64,000 bases of DNA, from contig NC_064433.1 of the NCBI RefSeq assembly GCF_023343835.1, forward strand, positions 72,582,823 to 72,646,822. Reading direction: 5' to 3'. The stretch is from Lagopus muta. Lineage: Eukaryota > Chordata > Aves > Galliformes > Phasianidae. Below the pieces are notes generated by a model that saw only the letters and a program-made list of their open reading frames with translations, was not told the origin of the DNA and made no database searches. This document shows positions 1 through 21,213 of this stretch, piece by piece. How positions within the stretch are numbered: position 1 is the first letter of the stretch; each line of letters starts with the position of its first letter. Both the position numbers and the translations under genes were made by a program.

Positions 1-872
1 CTTAAATCCAGCTGTCAACAGGTCAGTGCTGGGGCCAGTCCTGTTCAACATTTTTATTGATGATCTGGACAAAAGGGATTGAGTGCAGCCTTAATAATTC
101 TGCAAATGACACCAAGCTGGGAGTAAGTGTTAATCTGTTTGAGGTCAGGAAGGCCCTACAGGAGGATCTGGATAGGATGGATCAGTGAGCTGAGGCTCAA
201 CTGTATGAGGTTCAACAAGACCACTTCCTGGATCCTGCCTTTTGGTCACAACAAGCCCCATGCAAAAGGCTTGGGGCTGCAAAGCTGCATGGTGGAAAAG
301 TGTCTGGGGGTGCTGTTTATCAGCTGACTGAACATGAGCCAGCAGTATGCCAAGGTGACCAAGGAGGCCAACCTGGCTTGTGTTAGAAACAGTGTAGTCA
401 GCAGGACTAGGGAGGTCATCACCCCTCTGTACTCAGTACTGGTTCAGAGTTTTGGGGGACCCTCACTACAAGAAAGACCCTGGACCGTATCCAAAGAAGG
501 GCAGTGAAGCTGTTGAAGCCTCTGGAGCACGAGTCTGACAAGGAGAGACTGAGGGAACTGGAATTGTTCACTGTGGAATAGAGGAAGCTCAGGGAAGACT
601 TTCTCATCATTCTTTACACTTGCCTGAAAGGAAGCTGTTGTGAGCTGGGAATTTGTTTTCTTCCAGGTAACTTGCAATAGGATGAGAGGTAATGGCCTCA
701 TGTTGCAGCAGTTGGGTATTTGGAGAAAATTTCTTGTCAGAAAGAGTCGTGAGGTATTGAAACAGGCTGCCCAGAGATGTGGTGGAGTGGCTTAATAAGC
801 ACGGTTGTGATGAATTGACAATTGGACTTAATGACCTTAAAGATCTTTTCTAACTTCAATGATTCTATGAGT
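1..872 (+). mobile_element. CR1 LINE, 3' part (RT end and 3' UTR), cut by window edge
   Basis: The sequence reads as the end of a CR1 reverse transcriptase in the + direction, with broken frames: a fragment resembling ILFNIFIDDL at the start, then decayed tracts. It then runs through the CR1 3' UTR to the terminal ATGATTCTATGA near 859-870. Several stops and frameshifts show it is dead. It probably lies in a FERRY3 intron. Confidence 0.88.
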
Positions 873-3800
873 TAAGACAAAAGTGTTGGGTTTTTTTCTT
901 TTTTTGTTTGTTTTTAAGTAAAAATAAAAGGCAAATAGGCTGTGTAGCAAGTATTTGTGAACAGTAATTTTTATATGTAGAGAAGATTATTGAACCCCTG
1001 GGCTGCACACAGCCCTGGACAGCTGGTAATGCAGTCCCACAAGATCATAAACTTTAACATTACTGTGAGTTTTAGTGATATTTTTAAACAGCTGATTGCA
1101 CTTCTCTTGAGCACAGACTGTGTAGATGACAATGAAATGTTGTGGAGAGTGCAGTGCAGGGCTGACTCTGCTTCTTGTGCCTGCTGCACAGTGTCAATTA
1201 AATTTCAGTTTAATTGAGCCAGATGTGTTACACATTACATGCACATGTGCCACTTGGCAAATAAAGTGCAGTGATTACTAGTAATAATATTTTGTCCTGG
1301 TTTCAGCTGAGAGAGTGTGAATAGCACACCAGTGTTTTGAATGTTGTTGGTTGACAGGGCCATGACTGGGACCAGGCCAGGCTGCTTGGCAAAAGATCTA
1401 CTGCTGAATTAGGCAAGGGTTTATTCCCTACCACGTGACACCATGCAGAAGGCTATAAAGCTGTGGAGAGTTGACCAGGGCCAGCTGCTGCTTGGGGATT
1501 AGCTGGACTCCATTTGATGGGTAGTAACTAATTGCTTTGTGGATTTATAAATATTTCTTTGTATATGCATACACACAGAGAGATATATGTATAACTATCA
1601 TCACATTTTTGTTCCTACTTTCCTTCTGTTTAGTCTTAGTAAATAGTTTTTATCTCAACACAGGAGTTCTATTTTGATCCCAACTCTCTCCTCCCATTTC
1701 ACTAATGGGAGCAAGGGTGGAGGGGAGTGGAATGAGTAAACAGCTGTGTGGTGTTTAGTTGCCTTCTGTGTTAAACTACAACGTATTTCAGCTTACCTAC
1801 ATGTGTATGCCTGTGAAGATGCATGTTCTTTATTATTAAGTGGGCGTGTAAGTTTTCTTATTTAATTATTAAAATTGGGCTTGTGTTATTTCATAAAATA
1901 ATTTACTGTGTAAATGTGATTGCTGGTGAAGAAATATCCAGAATACTTGTGCAGTGCTAACAAACTTTGTAATTTTCAACATCTCCAAAAGCTCACAAAC
2001 AATATAATGTGCAGTATGTTTTCAATAAATCATACGGTTTGTATCTGATTAATGTTTTTGTAATGTTTGCCTAAACAAATATGTCATTTTACTAATTCAG
2101 CCATGCTAAAAGCAAGTTTACAGAGAATGTGTGTAATACTTACATTTATTCACTTTTTCTCAGAAACTGTAAATTCACTAAGTTGTGTATTAAACGGCAA
2201 CTTCTTTTTTTATGTGAAAGTAGCACAGTAAGTTAAATGCTTTATGATAAGATCTAAAAGAAATGAAATTACAAGAAAAAAAAGCATAAAACTAAAAATG
2301 TCAGAGTTGATATATATTAAAAAAAATTGTTTCTTCTATACATTAACTATATTATATATTGTATATGTGGCCTAAGACAGTTCCTCTTAGTTCCTTGTGT
2401 CTCAGGCAAGCCAAAAGGTTGGACAACTATGAGACAGATTATCAGCGTGTGTATTAACCTTTAATTTTTTACCTCTTACAGTTTCCCACCTTGAAGTGTA
2501 TAGCTGCTCATACAGTGTGAAGGTTTTGTGTATTTCAAGTAAACACCTTGCTAATTCACCACATCTGAAAATTAACCATTGAAAAAGGATCTGAAAGCTT
2601 TGTTCCACAAGAAGTTTCTGGAATTTAGTGTTTTCATTACTTGGTTATGACATGGCTTTCTGCAGAAACTTAAATGTGCTCATAAATTTAAAAAAGCGGT
2701 AATCACATGGGAAGAGTCTGTTGGTGCAGCTTTGCAGCATGTATTTCTAATCAACGAAGTTGACCTTTTTTATTTTTACCAACAGAAGCGATGTTAATCT
2801 GATAACAGATCTTTTCATCTTAAAACGGAGTGGTGTGTGGTCTCAAACAGCAAACCAAAACCCCCGGGCATTTTTTTTTACTTGCTGGAATGTTACTAAT
2901 GAAAGCTCATCAAAAGTGATGGGTTTTTTTTATGTTTTCCTATCCTTTGTGCTGTGCTGTGAATTGGTACTCGCTCAATCCTTTGTTTTCACTACTGTTA
3001 ATTTACATATAGAGAAAAATTCTGACATGCCAAAATTACAAGAACATATTTTTTAAAGATGGATTGAAATTGAATCACTACTGTGTCATTGTCTGTTCTT
3101 GTGGCTTGCATACTGTGACGTTCTAGGTTCAACCTATTATTTCCCTGAGTGCCCACAAGATTTAGCATCTATGTTCCTCTGAAATAGTCCAAGGAATAGT
3201 GTCATATCCTGCTGCCTCAATCAGTCCTTTTTAGACCAGGTCCTTTTATTGATTACATAATGTACTTCTGAATTGCTCTTAGATTAACTGAACCTTTCTT
3301 TTTAGACATTTGTTCTTAAACCAAGCCAAAACCGTGATCAGAACTAGCAGTAAACACCTACATTGATTGTGACAGAAAGCAAACATAGGCAGTTAATTTG
3401 TAACAAAGGCCAACTATTTTTTCCATAAAGATTAGAAATGAAAATAGTATTGTCTGCATTGTTCTGTTTGATTCATGTGCTGTATAACCTAAAAGCAGCA
3501 CTTTGTGATGCAGAGGTTTATGTGATTAAGACATATATAGAGAGAGATTTAGTTGGAGAGCACATCTGAACAAATTGATCTTATTTATTATGGACATTAT
3601 TTTCTCTGAGAAGTTCTGACTCTTTACTGTGACGGCCTTTCTGCCTCTAACTAGGAAAATTCATCTTAATATAATTCATGTTATGGTTTACAGGAAAAGA
3701 ATGTTGTATGTAGTAAAACTGTTTCTTAAATGATTTAGACTGGTGCACGTAGCCACATATTACAGTAACTTATATCAGTGGGGCTTTCATATCCTATCTT

Positions 3801-4193
3801 GTTGTTTAACTTGACATAAGAAATTGCTGTCTGATTAAATCTGAAAATCATCCATCAGATGAAGTTAGCTTTTGTTTGTTCAGAAAAATCACCTTTAGGA
3901 GAGGAGGTTTTTACATGAGGTATGTGGGTATGCCAATAAGCCTAAATCAGAATCATCAGGAATACCTGGTAACCATCAGTTACTGCTGTTAAGCTGTGGT
4001 CAGGAGCCTGTTTTTTGCTACCTGAACCACAAATCTGACAGTCACAATTTTCATTTCTGATGTATGTATACTGCTAGAATACCTGATGGGAAAATATGCT
4101 TTTATGGCAATTTATTATTTTAAAGAATTTCCTTGCTGCTGTTGTTGGTTGATCCATTTGTGTTGAGCCTTTTCATTATTCATTTAATTTTAG
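873..4193 (+). other. Presumed FERRY3 intron sequence
   Basis: Apart from the solo LTR at 1293-1783 I recognise no repeat or gene here. Several AG-preceded stretches look like splice acceptors (near 2163, 2405, 2483, 2785 and 3305), but none gives an exon I can verify. Upstream FERRY3 exons may be among them or may lie outside the window. Confidence 0.5.
1293..1783 (+). mobile_element. Solo LTR, ERVL-like, with 5-bp target duplication
   Basis: The element starts TGTCCTGGTTTCAGCTGAGA, the terminus of a common avian LTR family. It contains a TATA-like CTATAAAG near 1453 and ends in a GTGGTGTTTAGTTGCC tract followed by AAACTACAACG. The direct repeat TATTT flanks it exactly at 1288-1292 and 1784-1788. 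A 5-bp duplication and this terminus suit ERVL-type elements. No internal retroviral sequence is present, so it is a solo LTR left by recombination. The family assignment is from memory. Confidence 0.85.
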
Positions 4194-6704
<2,511 letters not shown>

Positions 6705-6838
6705 ATTTTGTGCGAAAGTAGGTTGTATCCTATTGACAGAAGAAAAGGTTCTGGAGAATCGGTACTGGAATTTCACTTCTCTGAAGCCTGATGATCCTGA
6801 ATTGAAGTTTGTTGCAATTTCAAGAATAATGTTATTAG

Positions 6839-6844
6839 AATAAA
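6839..6844 (+). promoter_or_regulatory. Candidate poly(A) signal of FERRY3
   Basis: AATAAA lies 135 bases after the FERRY3 stop codon. A second AATAAA at 7177-7182 is an alternative, so the 3' UTR end is not decided by sequence alone. Confidence 0.4.
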
Positions 6845-7260
6845 AGATAAAATGCTACCTGTATTTGGATGTTAGCATTTCATTTTTACCTCTTTCATTC
6901 TTTTTCAGCATGCATTAATATTGAATTCTTCATCTTTTTCTGAAAGAAATTAAATGCAGCTAGTCTTAGGGAATCTGCAGAAATGATTTTCATACAGATA
7001 GTAGGAATAAGGGCTTATGGAAGAAGTAGGATCCTCTGGGCAGAACAGGTGATGATTTTAAAAACAGATTCTAAATGTTCTCAGTGATAGTTAAAGGAGG
7101 AAAAAATGATGTCACGTATCTCCTTTGAATAATTTTGATATCATTTGTCAGAGTTGTCTTTTAAAGGTGACCACAAAATAAAGTGTTTTACTGCTTCATT
7201 TCAGCATTTAACCATTATAAAATAAAAAACATGAGAGAACTCTTTATCCTGTTGCATTTT

Positions 7261-13390
<6,130 letters not shown>

Positions 13391-14104
13391 CACAATCACA
13401 AAATTTTGGTGATTAGAAGGAACGTCTGGAGATCATCTGTCCAAGCCCCTGATAAAGCAGGCTCCCTAGAGTAGGGCAAAGGAAAGCGTCCAGGCAGGTT
13501 TTGAATATATCAAGAGGAGACTCCATACCCTCTCTGGGCAGCTTGTTCTATCACGCTGCCACCTTCACAGAATTTTTTTCTTATAATGAGATGGAATACC
13601 TTATGTTCCAGTTTGTGCCCTTTGTCCCTTGTCGTGTTGCTGGGCACCAATTATAAGAGCCTGGCTTCATCCACTTGACAACTGCCCTGTAGATATTTAT
13701 ATGTATCAATAAGGTCTCTGTTTTCTCCAGGCTAAACAATCCAAGTCTCTCAGCTTCCTCACAAGGGAGATGCTCCAGGCCTTTGACCGTCTTTGTAGCT
13801 CTCCACTGGACTCTCTAGAATTTCCCTTTCTTGATCTGGAGATCCCAGAACTCGATGCAGTATTCCAGATGTGGCCTCATCAGTGCAGATTAGAGGGAAG
13901 GGCCTTTGTGACCACAAGATCAGGTCAACCTGTTGTCCATCAGGAAACCCAGGTCATTCTCTGCAGAACTCCTTTCCAACAGCCCAGGCCCTAACCTGTA
14001 CCAAGATATTCTTCTCCAGGTTTAGGATACTGCACTTGCCCTTGTTGAACCCCAGGCAGTTTCTCTTTGCCCAACTCTCCAGCATGACCAGGTCTCAGTG
14101 AAGC
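13391..14104 (-). mobile_element. CR1 LINE fragment (RT tail and 3' UTR), antisense
   Basis: In the - direction this reads as the end of CR1 ORF2 and its 3' UTR. Recognisable blocks are the antisense of the 'compress and promising' style 3' UTR: ACCTCATCAG near 13880, CTCCAGGCTAAACAATCC near 13727 and CTCTCTGGGCAGCTTGTTC near 13530. The 3' end is near 13391. Frames are broken. Confidence 0.85.
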
Positions 14105-15380
14105 GCTGGATGATTAGCCCATGGCACACAAGTGACCATGGCAGTACAGAGAACAAAACTTTGTGTCCTAGTTACCACAGTTTTTTTGGGAATCACCCTG
14201 TTTCTAAAGTACCTAACACCCAGGAAAGTGGAACTCTTCATGTATCAAATTATGTAGTCCTTCTAAAACACCTGGCATTGGCTAGCACTGGTTATTCTAC
14301 TAAGTCAATAGTAAAACTGAAAGACTCAACTGATTGAATGATACATATGGTGGACAGTCACATAGAAGACAGGCAGCAGACTTCAGGGCTTGGCACTGAA
14401 ACTACATTCTATCCACTATGTAATATTAATAGGACATATTATGGAAAGACAAGAAGTAATTGATGAGAAAAACTTTACTTCCAGGGAACAGTATCAGGCT
14501 CTAGAAATGTTTAAATTGATTTAAATCATGTGGCTGTTATAAATCACATTAGGAATGTACTAGCTGTCATGCAGAGAATAAAGCAGCTTTTCCTCTTTGT
14601 GAGACTTAAGAGGATGTTCATCATTCCCACTGCCTTCTCTCCAGCCCTAGGTGCATATCAAGTCCACCAGGCACCTTGAGTGAGAAGGAATATTGCTTCT
14701 TTTTTCCTTTTGGCTGGATGATTATTTTTAATGTTTTAATGCAGTGTCTACTGGGCACTGTGTTCTATGATGGTAGAATGCATTACATACCCCAGAACAA
14801 TAAAGTAAGTATTCAGTGCGTTTCAAGACCTTTGCAAGAGGCTTCCAGCCAGACCAACATACTAAAACAGCCATTCTCCCATCTCTGGAAAACTGTAAGA
14901 TTTGACCTTGGATTGCTCAGTTGCTCTGCAATGTCTGTTATCTCTGAGCTACCAGCTTAACTACAGTTCACTCAAATAGAAAAACCTCGTGAAAGTAAAA
15001 AAATTCTTTGCTGATCAACAGAATAAAATATAAATACAAAAAGTAAAATATAAAAATTAAAATAATAAAAATTAAAATAAATAAAATAAAAATAAAAAAT
15101 AAAAAAATAAAAAAACCCACTCTGTTCAAGAGGATGATTAAAGGAATGCTAAGGGAAGCCTTTCAATGTGATGAATGAGAAAACTCTTATCAGACAGTTC
15201 CTACAAAATCTGTTCAAGCTTCTTCCTCCCTAAAGGCCTTTTACTCAGAAATCACAGAAATTGAGAAGCTAAAGCACAAGGCCTTCACACAGTGGAGCTT
15301 TGCTGGATACAATTACATGAGCTGATTTTGCAGTTAGTCTCCTCCATTCAGCCACATGCTTAAGACGAGTTCAGGGCTGG
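14105..15380. other. Intergenic, no gene recognised
   Basis: No coding or repeat family is recognised except the A-rich tract at 15022-15116. Confidence 0.5.
15022..15116 (+). repeat. A-rich simple repeat (AAAAT/AAAT type)
   Basis: About 95 bases are composed almost only of A and T, with irregular AAAAT and AAATA units ending in AAAAAAACCC. It may be an expanded retroposon tail, but no body is recognised beside it. Confidence 0.85.
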
Positions 15381-15384
15381 AGTT

Positions 15385-15432
15385 TTAGTACCTAGAGATT
15401 CCTTTAAACCTCTACAATTCTGTGATTCTGTG
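15385..15432 (+). mobile_element. CR1 LINE, short 3' terminal fragment
   Basis: TACAATTCTGTGATTCTGTG is the CR1 tail in + orientation, preceded by a decayed piece of 3' UTR. Confidence 0.65.
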
Positions 15433-15974
15433 ACATCAAATGTTTGCAGCTCTTCTAAAGAAAATGTAGAAAAGGTATATAGCATCCAGATCTAACAGCT
15501 CAAAATCCAAACTGGGCCTCAGAAGACTGATTCACTTCCTCAGTGTCAGCAGTGCCTCATGGCATCTTCTGCCAACATTTCCCCTTTCAATTTTATTTGA
15601 AAACCATGGGTTTTGAAACTCATTCTTGCAAAATTGAGACATAAAGCAAAAGAATGTTAGATTAATGTTACAACATAATTAAAGCTCCAATAGACACATG
15701 GTTTTGCAACAAGTATATGTGTACATCTCCTCACCATTCTAGCCCATACTTCCCAAATCTCCTTTGGACGGCAGATTGGTGTAGGTAACGTAAATGTCAT
15801 GAAAAAGCAAACAAATGAGTAGATTCTTCCATGGTTCATTTGCATTAGCGTTGTGTTCAGTACACTCATCAGGTCACATCCTGCACCTGTACTCTGTATT
15901 CTCTTCTCTCTTCTCATTTAACTCTGTTCCAGTTTTTCTGAGTGAGGGGCTCTCTATTCCATGCGTATGTGTGC

Positions 15975-16540
15975 ATGGAGGTCTAAATGCCAGCCACTGT
16001 CAAGGTTAAAAGAGCTATGAGCCTGAGGTGCCAGCAACTAGGTAAATGGAGGGAATGCTTCCTGTGCAGGTAGGCACATCAGTGTGTGCACTTGCCTGTG
16101 TCACACTGGACTAACCACAGATAGGATGAGGGGTTTGACAGCCACATATTTGTGCAGCCATCAGCAACCAGAGCATCTGAGAATCAGCAACTGGGGAGAT
16201 AGGGGCATGTGGGGCTCAGCTACTTGGAGGCCATAGGTCTGGATCAACTATCTAGAGGCATACACAGTTGTTTGTGTATGCCTATGCATAGGGCAACAAG
16301 GAGGCTAGGGATCCAGAGGCAGCTACTGGCCACACTCAACATCTAAGTGAAGTTACTGGAGGGATCTGTAGTGCATGTGTTTGTGTATCTGTGCAAGGAA
16401 GTCTGAGTACTAGCAAAGTGAGTTTGCAGGCCTCAGTGGCTTTAAAGTCCAAGAATCAGCCACTGGAGAGATCAAAGATTGTTAAGGATGTTACTGGATA
16501 GTCAGATTGTGTAACAGAACATCAACTACTGAAGGGATAT
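15975..16540 (+). repeat. Degenerate short-period repeat with CAGCAACTGG-like core
   Basis: Variants of a motif such as CAGCCACTG, CAGCAACTAGG, CAGCAACCAG, CAGCAACTGGGG, CAGCTACTTGG, CAGCTACTGG, AGTTACTGGAGGG, CAGCCACTGGAG and CAACTACTGAAGG recur every 30-100 bases. The units are irregular, so this is at best a decayed minisatellite. Confidence 0.5.
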
Positions 16541-17337
16541 GTATCATATTATGTATATATACATACATATATTTTCCATTCTGGTCAGAGAAAGTAACAG
16601 GATGAGGCAATTTGTGTTGATCGTGTTTGCTCGAGTACTGTTTTCTGCCTCTGTTGATTGATAGGATCAGGTGTGTAGAGATGTATGTAGGTATTCAGTG
16701 CATGTGTGCCTACTGGGAATGCACACACAGCCTCACTGGACATGAGAACCAGAAGCTGCAGCAGCCTCAGTTCCTTCAGGTTGGATTCAGCAACCCCTAG
16801 CTCTCCAGAATCCTTTGACACCCCCCTACTCTGAATCCCTAAAAGCCTTCTCAGCTGATGTGTAACTTACAAGTCATCTGTCTTCCAGCTAAAATAGGTC
16901 ATGCCCACTGCATACAATAAATACAAAGAGATGGAGAACTGATTTACATATGACTACAACTCTACAGAAGTGTGTAGGATCCTGATTCAGAAAGCAAGTA
17001 TTTGTCTGACTGCAGTTAGACTTATATGCTCAGACTTAAAATTATGCTTATAATCAGATTTTATGGCAACAGGGATTGTCATGGCTGAGATGACAGGCAA
17101 GGGTGTTGTCCTCCTATCCGAAATGGACTCAGCATTCGGTCATGCTTCTAGCCCATGTTGGGTATATTTTGAAGTGCATGAGCAGGGCTTTCACTGGTAA
17201 CACATCTGCCATGCAGCGAGGATGTGCAGCATCCACAGGTTCCCCAGCTTTTGGGACATGTGACAAGAGTGGCACCTTCTTTTATCCCTAATTTCAGCCA
17301 AGTTCAGCTTCTAATGCTATTATTTTTCCTGGATGCC

Positions 17338-18031
17338 TGCCATGGAGTTATCTCTAGATCTGTGTCTGTGATGGGGGACAGCAGGCCACAGGCCCACCAG
17401 CCCAAATAAGGGAAGGGGGAAGGGGGAAGAGGGCAGAGTTGAGCATGAAGAGGGAAAGAGAACAAAGAGGGAAATAAATTTTAAAAAAAAAACAAACAAA
17501 TAACAGCAGCAATGATTTGAGGAGGAAAGTTAATCTACTAATTATAATAGCAGAAGTAAAGTTAATTGCAATTGAAGATAATAAACCAAATAAATGAGAA
17601 TGGAGCTACAAGATATGGTTTAGTAGCTTGTGGTACTGGGAATGGGAGGGTGGTTGGACTAAATGATCTTGTAGGTCATTTCCAACCTTGCGATTCTATA
17701 TTCTATGATTCTATGATTCTATGAGTGTCCAAAACTGAAGGCTTTATTCTAATGCTGAAGGCAAGACAGCTAGGGAGCACACTTTGCAGAGACAAGCAGT
17801 AAAAGAAGGGGGCATCTTGTGACTTGTGAGCAGTTTTTTTCCCCCCCTCCAAATGGAAAATGGACACAGAACAATTAGGTCATCTGGGAGATGTAGGTGC
17901 TCTTCTTTTCTGAGAACCAGGTACCTGGAAATATTGACAGTCCACAGAATTGGAGCATTCTTTAACTTCCAGTGCACTAAATGATGTTATGATGTACAAT
18001 ACCAATAACAACAAATCATAAAACCATGACA
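17338..18031 (-). mobile_element. Solo LTR (family A, copy 1), interrupted by a CR1
   Basis: Read on the - strand it begins TGTCATGGTTTTATGATTTG and aligns along its length with 20650-21208. It shares ATCATAACATCAT, AAGACAGCTAGGGAG (+ strand) and GTTATCTCTAGATCT (+ strand) blocks. An AATAAA on the - strand at 17743-17748 could be its poly(A) signal. The alignment is broken at about 17613-17724 by a CR1 3' fragment. I found no target duplication around it, so its outer left end is approximate. Confidence 0.75.
17613..17724 (+). mobile_element. CR1 LINE 3' end nested in the LTR
   Basis: GTTGGACTAAATGATCTTGTAGGTC is the typical CR1 3' UTR end, followed by several ATTCTATG octamers to about 17724. 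The related LTR copy at 20650-21208 lacks this block, so the CR1 inserted into the LTR. Confidence 0.88.
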
Positions 18032-20649
18032 GTGGTCAAGCCATTCTCTGGAGAAAGCTGGATTTGAACATCTCCAGGCCAGAGTGGGCCACATCAAAGA
18101 GACTGATACAGTACTAAGTACAAACAAATATATATACAAAAGTAGGACATCTCTGCCAGGGAATAACAGTCCAGGCTGACTTCTTCCTTCCTCTTCAGTG
18201 CCTCCAGAAATGTTTGGGGGATATAAATCCAGACTTGACAGAAGGGCCTGAATCCAGGAAAAACTGTGGACTTTGGAGGCACCCATTAGAGTTCCCCTGT
18301 AACTAAAGTAGACAATGTGTCCACAGTCACTACGCTGGCTGCTGTCATTCTGGGATCACTAATGTTCCTGTGGTGCTGCACAGCTCTACAAAGCTCTAGA
18401 GAAAGTGCTACCATGCTGTTAGTACAGTGTGTGGGCACAGGCTGGAGTAAACTCTCAGAAGTGGAGAGGAGGCTTGAGCTAGGTAGACTAGAAAACTAGA
18501 AGGAGCTCTGGACCTCCTTCATTCTCTAGCTGCAATTCTTCTCCCACCCACATCTCTACGTTCAGTAGGTAAAGTGTTAATCAAAATGCTCGCTGAACCT
18601 CAGTAGGCAGAAAGAGATGGCTTAGTTGAACACTTCAGTTGCCTTGTATTAACTGACCCACCAGTGTTTGAGTGAAAGGCAGCAGCAACGAGCAGCAGAA
18701 GGTAAAGATATTTCAGTTGACAAGAGCGAGGAGAAAACTCAGTCAAGAGCAACATAGTTAACAGAGGAAGGCAGTGGACTCAGTACCCTTGGATACTTCC
18801 TGCTAGTGCCCTTTTTCCCTTGTCCCTTGCCATTCACCAACATTTTCAGCTTTCAGAAGAGAAGTCAGCAAGAATGTGTCAGTGCAAACTGTAAGCTGCA
18901 TGGGCTGGTGATCAGATCATCACTGAGTGAAAGACACATTCAGTTGTGATGTTCAGAATCCTCAGGCCATGCACATAAAGGAAAGCATTCCCCGGTCTAT
19001 CTTAATATCAACTAACCTCTCTATTTTTGAGTACTCAAGCTAGGGCATTTTAAGCAAGCTGGATCTCAGATGGGATTTTCTGCACTTTCTGCCAAGTCCA
19101 CACGTATGAAGTTGAATGCATCTCAAAATTGGTGATAATAAGAATCCCAAGTCATCTGGGAAAGTGTGCATGGAAAAATACGAGGACACAGTTGGATTGC
19201 CACCTGTGTTCTGATCACACTAATGGTGATGCTTGCTGTCACAGGTAGATCTGTAAGTGCAACTATTCTCAATAAATAGCATTCTATCCAGTAATAAGTA
19301 CTTGCACAATTACCTTCTTGCTGCATAAACCATCTCAATTTTTACAGTGGAATCATACGCAAGCCAGACCTGCCAGACACTTAGAAAAACAAAGCAAGAC
19401 AAGAACAAAGGTGGCAAACACAAAGCAATCAGACAGAGGTAGGGATGGGTCAAGCTTGAGATGGCAACAAGAGTTAGCAGGAGATTTGTAAGAGGTTTTC
19501 ACCTCCTCTATGTGTCAGCCAAACAGTCATAAATTATAACAGTCCAGGATGCATTAACATTCATCCCTGTGGCCAGTTCTTAAATTGGTTTCTCATAGTA
19601 GATTTCATTGTGCCACGAGCACAATTACTTGTCACAGCACTATTTTCATGATAGGTTATTTCACAGTAAGTTACAGCATTTGCATGTCTTCAGACATTTT
19701 GTAACATCAGGAGAAATGCTGGGCTAGAGGAGACAGCTGAACTTCCACATGGTATATGCCAGTTTACTTAAGAAGAAGCATTTTACTGCTGCTGGAGGAA
19801 TGCAACAAAAGGTCAGTGCTGAAACCTCACTAAAGTGAATTGAACACACATTCCAGCTGCGAACATATGCTCACTTCCTGCTTGGTCAAAAAGGAAATTT
19901 CAGAGCTCTGCGCTGGAGGCATGTTCGCCTTGACACCACTCCATGCTGCCTGTCCAGTGCGCATCATAACAAGCTGTTCTTTAATCCTGCTTGGAATACA
20001 ATATAAAGGATGCTTGGAATAGTTACACATTATCAATGGCAGAGTACTGGGCCATACGTATGGAAAAGAGCATGATAGCAGCAACAAGGATAACAAGAGG
20101 ACAGTTGTTATACAAATGAGCTATATATGTGGTTTTATTTCATAGTTTCGTGTTCCTATCACAACCTGACACTGTCCAAGTCAGACTCATCTTTGGAGGA
20201 GATAAATTAACTCAGCTCTTGCATTTTTCTCACCTGTACCTTCTTCAAATGTTTAATCTTCTGGAGCTGCCCTGACCTTGTCAGTGTCAAAGAAGAATTC
20301 TGTGAATGAAGAATATACACAATCTTAACTGTGCTGTCAAAAAGTGTATAAGTGAAGGTCTTACAGCTAAAAAAGCTTCTGGCTGATATAGAACATGTTC
20401 CCATAACATCACTTGGTAAAGATAAGACTCTTGTCACTTTAATAGAATAAAATCTTAGTTTTCATATTTAACCACAGTCACTGTTAAAGCCATAAGTGGC
20501 TTTCAGAGTATTTTAGGGATCTGATCTTGATCTTCCATATGTTAGAAACCATCACAACAAATACCTTACACTATTGTTCCTAGTGAAGAAATAGCAAAGT
20601 GGCTGCAGCCTCAAATATAAAGCATTAATTTTACGTTCACATTTGCCAC
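18032..20649. other. Intergenic between two related LTRs
   Basis: I see no retroviral gag, pol or env here, so the two LTRs are unlikely to be the ends of one intact provirus. Only short chance reading frames are present. Confidence 0.5.
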
Positions 20650-21208
20650 TGTCACAGTTATCTCTAGATCTATCTGTGTCCATGACAGGAGCACAGCAGG
20701 CACACTGACACAAAAAGAGTGGGGGGAGAAGGGGAAGGGAGGGAAAGGAATAATAATAATAAATAATAATAACAACAACAACAAAAAAAAAAAAAAAAAA
20801 AAAAAACACAAAATCCAGCAGCAGTGATATGAGGGAAGAAGTTTATTTACTAATTAGAATAGCAGAAATGAAGTTCATTGGGATTGAAACTAATAAACTA
20901 AACAAATCAGAGAGAAACTCCAAAGGCCTTACTCTGATGCTGAAGGCAAGACAGCTAGGGAGAATGCACTGCAGATGAGCAGATGGGAAAAAAAAGGGAC
21001 ATCTCATGACTTGCAAGCAGTTTTATATTTCCCTCTGAATGGAAAACACAAACAAAAAGTCCTCTGGGAGATGTATTTCTCTTCTGAGAGCCAGGTACCC
21101 AGAAATATTGGTAGTTCACAGAACTGTAGCATTAATTCTTTAACTCCCAGTGCACTACATGATGTTATGATGTGGAGCACCGAAAACAAAAATCAGAAAA
21201 CCATGACA
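20650..21208 (-). mobile_element. Solo LTR (family A, copy 2) with 5-bp target duplication
   Basis: On the - strand it starts TGTCATGGTTTTCTGATTTT and ends AACTGTGACA. GCCAC flanks it directly at 20645-20649 and 21209-21213. It carries an expanded AAT/AAC/poly(A) tract at 20749-20806. The 5-bp duplication fits ERVL-type integration. It is related to the LTR at 17338-18031 but has clearly diverged from it. Confidence 0.86.
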
Positions 21209-21213
21209 GCCAC

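Noticed and set aside
2406..2446. Exon-like stretch reading QAKRLDNYETDYQ after a CAG
   Set aside because: A convincing peptide, but no good donor at a fitting phase, and another strong acceptor lies only 37 bases later. It cannot be confirmed as a FERRY3 exon.
2786..2833. Exon-like stretch after a strong acceptor (TTTTTACCAACAG)
   Set aside because: The open frame runs on through low-complexity sequence and no donor in the required phase is convincing.
18032..20649. Possibility that the two related LTRs bound one intact provirus
   Set aside because: No gag, pol or env remnants were seen between them, and the right copy has its own 5-bp target duplication.
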